A stretch of 64,000 bases of DNA from JALYXI01 sp963795835 (GTDB lineage Bacteria; Acidobacteriota; Terriglobia; Bryobacterales; Bryobacteraceae). The translations under genes and the position numbers were made by a program. Positions 27,054 through 35,538 of this stretch are shown one piece after another; within the stretch, counting starts at the first letter, position 1; every line of letters starts with the position of its first letter. The stretch spans positions 1 to 64,000 of the forward strand of contig CAWCJC010000010.1 of NCBI GenBank assembly GCA_963795835.1, in the 5' to 3' direction. A model generated the notes under the pieces. The model was given only the letters and a program-made list of their open reading frames with translations, did no database searches and was not told the origin of the DNA.

Positions 27054-27704
27054 CTACGAAATCAGGCCTTTTCGGACGGCATATAGGATCATTTCCGGCA
27101 TGCCACGCAGGTTCAATTTCTGCATGAGATTGGAACGGTGCGTTTCTACCGTATGAACGCTGAGGTTGAGAAGGTTCGCCACTTCCTTGCTCGAGTTCCC
27201 CTCCGCCACCAATTGGAGAATTTCACGCTCGCGCGCAGAAAGAAGATCAAACGAGTCTTCCGCCCCGGAGCGTGCGAGCTTGCGCATGTAGTCCTCCAGA
27301 AGGACTTTGCTGACAGCGGGACTGAAGAAGGATTTGCTGTCATGGACGGCCAGAATCGCGCGCCCCAGGTCGGCTTCGGCGGAGTCTTTGAGCAGATAAC
27401 CGCGGGCGCCGGCTTTCAGCGCGCGGAGCACGTAACTTTCATCGGAATGCATACTTAACATCACGATGGCCGCCTCTGGATGTGCCGCTGTAATCTGCGC
27501 CGCCGCTTCCACGCCATTCAACCGTGGCATCCCGACATCCATAACGACGACATCGGGTTGCAAAGAATTGAACAAATCCACGGCTTCCCTGCCATCATCC
27601 GCCTCGCCTACGACGGCAAACTCGGTGCTTTGTTGCAAGAGGATTCGCAGGCCGGAACGCATCAATTTATGATCGTCCGCCAGAAGTACACGGATTGGTT
27701 TCAT
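27054..27704 (-). CDS. NarL/FixJ family response regulator
   Basis: A 216-residue regulator starting MKPIRVLLADDHKLMRSG. It has the receiver Asp in VVVMDVGMP, Lys in GYLLKDS, and a LuxR-type helix-turn-helix (LSAREREILQLVAEGNSSKE, LSVHTVETHRSNLMQKLNL). The ATG at 27704 overlaps the kinase stop by ATGA; the open frame further upstream is only a shadow of the kinase. It is the paralogue of the regulator at 24722-25366, and the HtrA gene follows. Confidence 0.92.
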   Translation of the reverse strand: MKPIRVLLADDHKLMRSGLRILLQQSTEFAVVGEADDGREAVDLFNSLQPDVVVMDVGMPRLNGVEAAAQITAAHPEAAIVMLSMHSDESYVLRALKAGARGYLLKDSAEADLGRAILAVHDSKSFFSPAVSKVLLEDYMRKLARSGAEDSFDLLSAREREILQLVAEGNSSKEVANLLNLSVHTVETHRSNLMQKLNLRGMPEMILYAVRKGLIS

Positions 27705-29033
27705 GCGAGCGGCACGCTTGCTGCAATGCTGGTGCCGGAACCGGGTTTGGACTCGATCGATAAGATACCGTGAAGCATACGGAGCCGTTCTTTCATGCCC
27801 AGGATGCCGAGTCCGCGGCTGCGGTCGGGGTCGAAACCCTTTCCGTCGTCCCGTACCGTTAAAGCGATCTGCCGTTGATCCTGCCGAAGGGTGACCCAGG
27901 CATGACGCGCGCCGGAGTGTTTGGCGACATTGTTGAGGGCCTCCTGAGCCAGGCGGTAGAGGCAAATCTTCACGTCGTCACGCAAATCGCCGGGAATCTC
28001 AGGTGCATCTACTTCCACCTCCACGTCGGTCCTGCGGGACACCTCACGCGCCTGCCATTCAATCGCGGCGACCAAGCCCAGATCATCCAGCATGGAAGGG
28101 CGAAGAAGAAGCGCGATGTTCCGGACTGAGTTCACGGACGACTCCGCGGAAGAGCGAATCTTTCGGATTGCGTCCTGAACTCGCTCGTTGTCCGCGGGCA
28201 CAGCCGACGCAAGTCTCCCCAAATCGACCAACAGAGCACCGAGAGACTGACCCACTTCATCGTGCAGTTCGCGGGAGATCGTCAAGCCGTTCGCCTTCCT
28301 GAGCTTCCATCAGCCGAGCGGAAAGTTGGGCCTGTACCTCATGGTTCCGCGCTAGCTCCGCATAGCGCGCATGAATCTCCCGCTGTTGAACGGTGATCAT
28401 AGCCAGGCTGCCTAGCGCAATTGCCAACGCGCAGCCGAGGAGAACGAAAAGCAGCCGTTTCATCCTGGCGCGCAGGAGTTGGAAATCGGTCAGCAGTTCG
28501 GCATTTGCCAAGCGGAGTTGCCCGGTATTCCAGGACACGATTTCCTCCGCCGCCGCAATTGCTTTGCGTTGACTCGGGAGCATTTCCGAGTTCAACAGCA
28601 ACCGCACTTGACGATCGTCACGCAGATCCAGCAGTGTGGCGTAGGTGCGGTCCTGATCCGCGATTAAAGACTCGAGATTCTCAATTAGCCGTTGCTCGTC
28701 CGGCTTACGAAGACGGGGATATTCTCCCATCACCTTTTGCATTTGCCGAAGCATGTTCTTGGCTTGGGGAAACGATCCGCTTTCCGTGCGTTGCAAACTC
28801 CTGCGCCAAGTTTCCATAGATGGTCAGTTTTGATCGGACTTGAACTATGGGTTCGGTTCGGGACAAGAAATTGCGCCGAGCATCCTCTTCGCGGGTCATG
28901 CATTTCGCTTAGAGTTCGAAGAGCACTCCAAGCCGGTAGCGAGCAAGATCGCCAAGAGCGCGGCAAAGGCCACGGCAAGAAGGAGGCGCGAAGAACGGCC
29001 CGGATAAGTCGCGTGTCTCTCAGCTTTGGGCAT
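27701..29033 (-). CDS. sensor histidine kinase (HisKA_3), broken by four +1 shifts
   Basis: Five open frames line up into one 442-residue kinase, almost the length of its paralogue at 23379-24725 (448). From ATG 29033: a first helix (RLLLAVAFAALLAILLATGL), then SALRTLSEMHD, REEDARRNFLSRTEPIVQ, ETWRRSLQRTESGS, a second helix (RLLFVLLGCALAIALGSLAM), linker, and TISRELHDEVGQSLGALL with the phospho-acceptor His, NNVAKHSG, DDGKGF and GLGILGMKERL. Each junction is a net one-base insertion, near 28950, 28890, 28825 and 28284-28285. GLSALRTLSEMHD aligns with GFSALQRATESY of the paralogue, which supports the joins. It may be a decayed gene, but repeated insertion error is more likely. Confidence 0.75.
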
Positions 29034-29133
29034 GGGCTGCACTGGTTTAAGCTTACTGGACCAAAAGAAGCTTTAGCGCGGTGCTCTCAGCGGGCCACGG
29101 GTCGTGTGGGCCATGCTGGCTGGATGACTCGAA

Positions 29134-29541
29134 TCATTGTGGGTTGATCGCATTTGGATGGGCCTGATCGAGGCGCTTCTCAGCGGCTATCTGGGTAGGC
29201 TTCGACTCCTGATTGATCTCCCGCTCCAGAAAGTAGTTCAGCGCTGTGCGGAGAGTCGCGATCGCGGCAAGCTTCTCGATATCGTTCCAGGTCGGCGTCA
29301 CCGCGGTATTCAGAATGTCGGCCGCCAGCTCGAATTCAAGCGCAACCGCCAGCCAGCGGCCGAGTGTCAGGCGAACTTCATTCTTCTGTTCCGCCGGCGC
29401 CGTTCTGTTCAGGAACAGGCGAAGCGCTTTCACCGTGGCTTCGAGAGCGGCAAGGGCAATGATGAGCGCCGCGGCAAACTCAACGCATCGCGCAATATAT
29501 TCGATGATGCTCTTCGAGAGACTTAGGATTGAGCTTTCCAC
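29134..29541 (-). CDS. DUF1622 family membrane protein
   Basis: A 135-residue protein with membrane helices around CVEFAAALIIALAALEATVK and LGRWLAVALEFELAADIL. TWNDIEKLAAIATLRTALNY and FLEREI are the conserved end of DUF1622. Function is unknown; the family has two or three helices and may be a small channel or accessory protein. The start is GTG at 29541. A long hairpin lies 15-53 bases upstream, in what would be the mRNA leader. Confidence 0.85.
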   Translation of the reverse strand: MESSILSLSKSIIEYIARCVEFAAALIIALAALEATVKALRLFLNRTAPAEQKNEVRLTLGRWLAVALEFELAADILNTAVTPTWNDIEKLAAIATLRTALNYFLEREINQESKPTQIAAEKRLDQAHPNAINPQ

Positions 29542-29555
29542 TGCTGATCAGAGCT

Positions 29556-29757
29556 GCCCTTTGTAGTGGGCGGAAATCCGTCCGAGCAAAGGGCTGTCTG
29601 TGTTTTCGGAGGCGAGGAAAAGGGGACGCACTATCAATGCGGCCGTTGCCAAAGGGGAACGGTAGTGTGCGTGACTAGAGACCATGGTCTTCTCATTCCA
29701 AACTACTCTTAGCAGTTCAATACCCGTGAAGAAGAATAGTGGGAATCGGCACACTAC
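29556..29757. repeat. cluster of inverted repeats in the DUF1622/mscS divergent gap
   Basis: The 297-base gap (29542-29838) has no convincing gene but three inverted repeats. One is a long stem: GCCCTTTG (29556-29563) with CAAAGGGC (29587-29594), enclosing GGGCGGA/TCCGTCC. A second is CCGTTGCC/GGGAACGG around 29643-29662. The third is GTAGTGTGC (29662-29670) with GCACACTAC (29749-29757), 78 bases apart. These could be leader RNA structures, operators or a REP-like element. Confidence 0.4.
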
Positions 29758-29838
29758 GGCCGCAGCTAGTGAAGAGGCAACAACCGGTTTAGAGCGCGGC
29801 TGCTTCGCTCCGAATGCGGCTGGGTTCTACTAGAGAAC

Positions 29839-30825
29839 ATGAATCAAGTCCTCCAATTCGTTGGACCACAGGGCGCGGTGCAGCTGTTCGGCGTAAAGCT
29901 GGTGGGAATTACCGGGGCGAACGGCAAGAAAATGCTGTTCTCAATCGCTTACATTCTCATCGTATGGCTTCTTGCCTGGGGGATCGGCGCTCTGGCCAGG
30001 GTGCTGATCCGGAAACGTTCCCTGCGCGTGGCTTTCTGGATCGAGCAGGCGATTCACCTCTTATCGGCGGCTATGCTCTTGATTGGGGTTTGCTCCATAT
30101 GGTTCGACGACCCGGCCAGACTCGCAACAGCTCTCGGTCTGGTCGCAGCCGGCCTGGCCTTCGCTCTGCAACGCGTTATCACTGCATTAGCCGCATACAT
30201 CGTGATTCTTAGGGGCAAGACATTCAACGTGGGAGACCGGATTGTGATGGGGGGAGTCCGCGGAGACGTTATGGACCTGGGCTTCATTCAGACCACCATT
30301 ATGGAAATGGGCCAGCCGCCCGCCGTGCAAGATGCCGACCCCGCGATGTGGGTGAAAGCGCGTCAGTATACCGGCCGCATCGTTACCCTGACCAACGACA
30401 AGATTTTCGACTCGCCCGTTTATAACTACACACGCGACTTTCCGTTTATCTGGGAAGAGATGACAATCCCAATTCCGTATAAGGCGGATCTGCCTCGCGC
30501 GGAGGAGATTATGCTCGCCGCCGCTCAAAAGCTGACGATCCCGGCACGCGAATTGGGCGAGAAAGCCTTAGCCGAGCTACAACGCCGTTTCTTTGTCGCC
30601 CCCGCCGATTTGGAGCCTCGCGTTTTCGTGCGCCTGACAGATAACTGGGTAGAGCTAACGGTTCGGTTTATCACCCAAGATCATGCGATTCGCGATGTGA
30701 AGGACCGGATGGGCCGGCAAATCCTGCAAGGGCTGAATCAGGCCGGCATCGGGGTCGCGTCCAGCACATACGACATCGTTGGCATGCCGCCGCTTAATAT
30801 CAGGATGGACAGCGACAGGGCTTGA
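29839..30825 (+). CDS. MscS family mechanosensitive ion channel
   Basis: A 328-residue channel protein. Membrane helices are about SIAYILIVWLLAWGIGALAR, AIHLLSAAMLLIGVCSIWF and the pore-lining LATALGLVAAGLAFALQRVI. The MscS beta domain begins GKTFNVGDRIVMGGVRGDVM and contains TGRIVTLTNDKIFDSPVYNY; the C-terminal part is the alpha/beta cage. It would open on membrane tension and release solutes under osmotic shock. It diverges from the DUF1622 gene and converges with the Crp/Fnr gene. Confidence 0.9.
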   Translation: MNQVLQFVGPQGAVQLFGVKLVGITGANGKKMLFSIAYILIVWLLAWGIGALARVLIRKRSLRVAFWIEQAIHLLSAAMLLIGVCSIWFDDPARLATALGLVAAGLAFALQRVITALAAYIVILRGKTFNVGDRIVMGGVRGDVMDLGFIQTTIMEMGQPPAVQDADPAMWVKARQYTGRIVTLTNDKIFDSPVYNYTRDFPFIWEEMTIPIPYKADLPRAEEIMLAAAQKLTIPARELGEKALAELQRRFFVAPADLEPRVFVRLTDNWVELTVRFITQDHAIRDVKDRMGRQILQGLNQAGIGVASSTYDIVGMPPLNIRMDSDRA

Positions 30826-30844
30826 TCGAAGCGGACCGGCGCGA

Positions 30845-31600
30845 TCACGATCTTGCGCGAGAACTGACGGATTCGCGAAGTCTGGGTGTAGAAGATGTTT
30901 CGCCCAAGCCGAATCGCCGCAGCGAGGTTACATCTTGAACCGCGATGAGACGGCCGCGAACCGTGATCAATCCGCGCTCCTGCAAGTGAGATAGGGAGCG
31001 GGACACAACCTCACGAACAGAGCCGAGACGCGCGGCGATCTCCTGGCGGGTTGCCGTCAATTCGAAGAGGCAGCCTTCATCCGTTTGCACTCCGCGATCC
31101 TGCCCAATGGTTGCCAGGTAAAGCGCGAGTCTTTCGTCGACGCTCCGCAGACTCAGCATGGACGCTACTTCCGCATAGGTTCTGACATTGTCGGCCAGAG
31201 AGGCAGCAAGCCGCCACAGCAGGTCCGGATGGGCTTGGCACAACCGCTTCATGGTATGCATTTCCACGCAAAGAACAGTAGCCTGTTCCTCCGCCACCAT
31301 CGTGCTTACGTAAACACTTCCATTGAATACGCAGGCGCCGCCGAGTACGGAACCTGCTCGCTCGATACACAGCACCTGCTGCCGCCCATCCACATCGCTC
31401 CGATTGGAGCGAAAGGAACCTTCCATAACGATGTTCACCGAAAGTGCGGCTTGGCCCTCGGTATATAGAGTCTGTCCCGGCGACAGGACGCGTACGGTGC
31501 CGCTTCTAGCTAAGTCGTCGACAGTCACGGATGATAGCGTTTCAAAGATGCGGACGTCCCGAAGCATTTGAATGTTGTGTTTCATACTGTTCGGAGACAT
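30845..31600 (-). CDS. Crp/Fnr family transcriptional regulator
   Basis: A 251-residue regulator. The N-terminal cyclic-nucleotide-binding fold starts MLRDVRIFETLSSVTVDDLA and includes LSPGQTLYTEGQAALSVNIV. A long dimer helix is followed by a winged helix-turn-helix (ELTATRQEIAARLGSVREVV, SRSLSHLQERGLITVRG). There is no N-terminal Fnr cysteine set and no clear cAMP-binding signature, so the signal may be redox, NO or another ligand. ATG 31600 or 31585 may be the start. It is divergent from the respiratory run, and a GTGA-N6-TCAC palindrome lies 36 bases upstream. Confidence 0.9.
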   Translation of the reverse strand: MSPNSMKHNIQMLRDVRIFETLSSVTVDDLARSGTVRVLSPGQTLYTEGQAALSVNIVMEGSFRSNRSDVDGRQQVLCIERAGSVLGGACVFNGSVYVSTMVAEEQATVLCVEMHTMKRLCQAHPDLLWRLAASLADNVRTYAEVASMLSLRSVDERLALYLATIGQDRGVQTDEGCLFELTATRQEIAARLGSVREVVSRSLSHLQERGLITVRGRLIAVQDVTSLRRFGLGETSSTPRLRESVSSRARS

Positions 31601-31635
31601 CGGCCGGCATCCTTTGCACTTGAAGACTCGCTCAC

Positions 31636-31649
31636 GTGACTTTAGTCAC
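31636..31649. promoter_or_regulatory. CRP/FNR-type operator in the divergent respiratory promoter
   Basis: GTGACTTTAGTCAC is a perfect inverted repeat of the form GTGA-N6-TCAC, the half-site pattern of CRP-type regulators. It is in the 88-base gap between a Crp/Fnr gene and the ACIII/oxidase run, well placed to control both. Confidence 0.65.
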
Positions 31650-31688
31650 CGCCCACCCTACGTCATCAAGACTAACTTCATCTGTAGC

Positions 31689-31896
31689 ATGAGATTCGAT
31701 TCGACGACGAAACTGGCGAATTTGGTCCGTGCGCTCCCCAGCGCATGGCCTGTGCTGCAAAGCTTCGGCATTTCGGCCGACTCCGACTGGAATCTTACCT
31801 TAGTCCGGACTCGCCGAAGAGCGCCATTTGGACTTGAACGAATTGATGCGGGCGCTGGAAAGTTTGGCCTGGGAGGAAGAATCCGCTTCGAAGTGA
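31689..31896 (+). CDS. small DUF542/DUF1858-like protein, frameshifted
   Basis: A 68-residue protein after correcting one extra base. The N-terminal part TTKLANLVRALPSAWPVLQS, then FGISADSDWNLTL, joins RHLDLNELMRALESLAWEEE in the next frame. This is the shape of the ScdA/RIC N-terminal (DUF542) or DUF1858 domain, but the usual cysteines after the G-I motif are absent. The break lies within 31802-31810 (GTCCGGAC). It is the first gene of the ACIII run, ending six bases before actA. Its role there is unknown. Confidence 0.6.
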
Positions 31897-31902
31897 GTAG
31901 CT

Positions 31903-32553
31903 ATGCCTCAATTCTTTCTCCCGAGCACGAACACGATCATGCGGTTCGGCCTGTACGGCTTCGTATTTTTCCTGGCCTTGATCGCTGCGATCGGTTACGC
32001 CATCGACCACTCGCCTTACGAAACGCGGCAGGGAGTGCCGCGCGAGCAGCCTGTTGCCTTCAGCCACAGACATCACTCCGGAGAACTCGGCATTGACTGC
32101 CGCTATTGCCACACATCGGTGGAGAAATCTTCATTCGCCAACATTCCTCCCACGTCAATCTGTATGAACTGCCATTCCGAAATGTGGGCTTCGAGTCCCG
32201 CTCTGGAACCGGTTCGTGAAAGCTATCGCAGCGGCAGATCGGTTGAGTGGACCCGTGTTCACGACCTTCCTATGTTTGTTTACTTCAATCACAGCATCCA
32301 TGTCTCGAAAGGCTTTGGCTGCTCGGCTTGCCACGGACGCGTGGACCAGATGCCGCTCACCTGGCAGTCGGCGTCGCTCGAAATGAAGTGGTGCCTGGAT
32401 TGTCACCGCAACCCTGAGAAGTATGTCCGCCCGCTAGATCAGGTCTACAACATGGCGTGGCAAAGCCCGCCGAATCAGCTTGCGCTCGGTCGCCGCCTGG
32501 TGAGCGAGTACCACATTCAAAGCATGACCAGTTGCGACACGTGCCACAGATAG
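31903..32553 (+). CDS. actA: alternative complex III subunit ActA, pentahaem cytochrome c
   Basis: A 216-residue cytochrome anchored by one N-terminal helix (RFGLYGFVFFLALIAAIGYA). Five haem-c motifs are present: CRYCH, CMNCH, CSACH, CLDCH and CDTCH, with extra histidines for axial ligands. In alternative complex III this subunit takes part in electron transfer from quinol oxidation to the oxidase. It precedes the ActB gene by only five bases. Confidence 0.93.
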   Translation: MPQFFLPSTNTIMRFGLYGFVFFLALIAAIGYAIDHSPYETRQGVPREQPVAFSHRHHSGELGIDCRYCHTSVEKSSFANIPPTSICMNCHSEMWASSPALEPVRESYRSGRSVEWTRVHDLPMFVYFNHSIHVSKGFGCSACHGRVDQMPLTWQSASLEMKWCLDCHRNPEKYVRPLDQVYNMAWQSPPNQLALGRRLVSEYHIQSMTSCDTCHR

Positions 32554-32558
32554 CGCCC

Positions 32559-35538
32559 ATGCCGAGAAACCGTGATTCCCAAGTCGATCTGTCCCACGTC
32601 CGCGAAATCCTGAGCGGCGCTCGAGGCGAGGAGTACTGGCGCAGCCTGGAGCAGGTCGCCGAGTTACCGGAAGTGCGCGAGATGATCGAGCGCGAATTTC
32701 CGTCGGGTGCGAGCGAATGGGGGAAGGGCGCCGACCGACGGAATTTCCTGCGGCTCATGGCGGCCTCGTTGGGACTGGCCGGGTTGACAGCGTGTACGCG
32801 CCAACCGACGGAAACCATCATGCCGTACGCGCAACCGCCCGAAGAAGCGATACCGGGCATTCCGCTTTACTACGCAACGGCGGTTGCCCAGCCGGATGGC
32901 TTATTGCAGGGAGTTTTAGTGGAGACTCATCTGGGCCGCCCGACCAAAGTTGAGGGCAACCCCGATCACCCTGCGAGCCTTGGCGCCACCAGCGTGCATT
33001 CCCAAGCGGCGGTTCTTGACCTTTACGATCCGGATCGATCCCAAAACGTTGCCACACGCGGCGAGATCAGCAGTTGGCCGGACTTCCAGATCCGGCTGGC
33101 CAACGTGCTGGCTCAGAATCGCGCCACCAGCGGAGCACGAATACGCTTTCTGAGCCCTACACTGTTTTCGCCCAGCCTGATTGCTCTGCGGAATGAAATC
33201 ATGACCGCACTTCCGGAGGCCCGGTGGGTAGAATCCGAGCCCGCCGGCTCCGAGAACGCACGCCTGGGCTCGGCGCTGGCATTCGGATCTGCGACGCATA
33301 CGTATTACAAGTTAGATCGCGCCCGCGTGATCCTTGCGATCGACAGCGACTTTCTTTCCAGTGGTTCCGCCGCAACCCGCTACGGGAGAGATTTCATCCA
33401 TGGCCGCCGTATGCGTGACGGCAACCGCGACATGAACCGGCTCTATGCCGTTGAACCGGCGCCGTCAATTACTGGTGGTCGCGCCGATCATCGCTTCACC
33501 TTACCAGGGTCTGAGATTCCCGCGTTTACCGCTCAGCTTGCTGCGGGTCTGGGCGTGAATGGGTATTCCTCAAAGGCCGCGAACACTCCTGCATGGCTTG
33601 CGCCCCTGGTCAAAGACTTGAAAGCTCACCGCGGCGCATCGGCCGTCATCACTGGTGATTGGCAGCCGCCTGAAGTGCACGCATTGGTGCACCAGATCAA
33701 CGGAGAGCTTGGCAACTTCGGCCAAACTGTGATTGCGACCGAACCGCTGGTGGCGAAACCGGCGAACTCGTTCCTAGCCTTGAAGGAACTGGTGGGCGAA
33801 ATGAACGCGGGTAAGGTGGACCTGCTTGTGATCCTAGGCTGCAACCCCGCTTACGATGCGCCCGCCGACCTGGACTTTGCCGCCGCACTGAAAAAAGTTC
33901 GGAGCAGCGTCCATCTATCGCAATTCGACGACGAAACTTCATTTCTTTGCGACTGGCATATTCCGGAAGCGCACCCGTTTGAGCATTGGAGCGACGGCCG
34001 CGCTTACGACGGAACAGTTACCATCCAGCAACCGCTGATTGCACCGTTGTTCGGCGGGATTTCACCCCATGAATTTCTAAGCGCTTTCACGCCGCGCCCT
34101 TCACGCACCAGCTATGCGGTGGTTCGCGATTACTGGAAAACGCAACATGCCGGCGCGGACTACGAAGATTGGTGGGCACAATCCGTTCACGACGGCCTGA
34201 TTGCCGGCTCCGCGCTGCCCGCCAAAACAGTCACGCCAAACTCGACTCCGATTCAGATTCCAGCCCCCCCCAATCGCACCAATGCCGACGATCTCGAAGT
34301 GATCTTCCGGCCCGATCCCTACATCGCCGACGGCCGGACGGCCAATAACGCGTGGCTGCAGGAATTGCCGCGTCCATTCACCAAGCTCACCTGGGATAAC
34401 GCGGTGCTGCTGGCGCCGGCAACCGCAGAAAAGCTAAAACTTGCAAGTCAACAGTTAGTGGAACTGCGCCACAACGGCAAGACTGTTCGCGGTTCTGTAT
34501 ATCTGAACCCGGGGCAAGCTTTCGGCAGCGTCGCGCTGCACCTGGGCTTTGGCCACACGCGCCTGGGCAGAGCGGCCAATGGCGCGGGCTTCAACGCTTA
34601 CCGCCTTCGCGGATCTAACGCTCCCTGGGCTGATAGCGGTCTCACTATTCATCCCACGGAAGATACGTTTCCTCTGGCCTCCACGCAGATGCACCACACC
34701 ATGGAAGGCCGGCCGATCATTCTGACTGCCACGCTCGCCGAATTCGAGGCCAACCCGAAGTTCGCGAAAGAGGCCACCGAGAAAGAAGATCCGCTAACGC
34801 TCTACAAGCCTTACGACTACACCGGCTATGCGTGGGGCATGACGATCGACCAAACCGCGTGCGTGAACTGCAGCGCGTGCGTGGTGGCCTGCCAGGCGGA
34901 AAACAATATCGCCGTGGTCGGGAAGCAGCAGGTGCTGGCGCGGCGCGCGATGCACTGGATTCGGATTGACAACTACTACAAGGGGAGCGCCGACAACCCC
35001 TCCATGCATGCCCAGCCGCTACCATGCATGCATTGCGAAGACGCGCCGTGTGAAGTGGTCTGCCCGGTTCAGGCCACCAATCATAGCTCGGAAGGCATCA
35101 ACGACATGGTTTACAACCGCTGCGTGGGCACGCGGTACTGTTCGAACAACTGCCCCTACAAGGTGCGGCGCTTTAACTTTTTCCTCTACTCGGATTGGAA
35201 CACCGAATCGCTTAAGCTGCAGAAAAATCCGGATGTTACCGTGCGGAGCCGCGGCGTCATGGAAAAGTGCACCTACTGCATCCAGCGCATTCGCGAAGCC
35301 CACATCACTTCGGATAAGGAAAATCGGTTCCATTCGCGATGGTGAAATTCAAACGGCTTGTCAGCAAGCCTGCCCCACCCAAGCGATCGTTTTCGGCAAC
35401 ATCAACGATAAGCAAAGCCAGGTAGCGCGACTGAAACGCGAGCCTACGAATTACTCTCTGCTTGCCGATCTGAACACCCGTCCCCGCACTACATATCTGG
35501 CGGACATCAGAAATCCGAATCCGGAGATTCAGGCGTGA
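32559..35538 (+). CDS. actB: alternative complex III subunit ActB, frameshifted
   Basis: A 992-residue protein after removing one extra base. The N-terminal two thirds is molybdopterin-oxidoreductase-like, and the C-terminal part is ferredoxin-like with cluster cysteines CVNCSACVVAC, CMHCEDAPCEVVCP, CVGTRYCSNNCPYK, CTYCIQRI and CQQACPT. ActB proteins lack the molybdenum cofactor in known complexes. The Tat-like leader RRNFLRLMAASLGLAGLTAC carries a lipobox-like Cys. The frame breaks at CGGTTCCATT (35325-35334): the first frame ends at 35345, while the true end IRDGEIQTACQQACP runs on to 35538. The start ATG 32559 excludes an upstream shadow extension. Confidence 0.9.

Noticed and set aside
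29548..29754. 68-codon ORF across the inverted repeats
   Set aside because: It merely reads through the structured gap; composition is not protein-like.
32559..35538. ActB as a formate dehydrogenase or nitrate reductase
   Set aside because: Neighbours (pentahaem ActA, DUF3341, ActF) and the fused ferredoxin part define alternative complex III.
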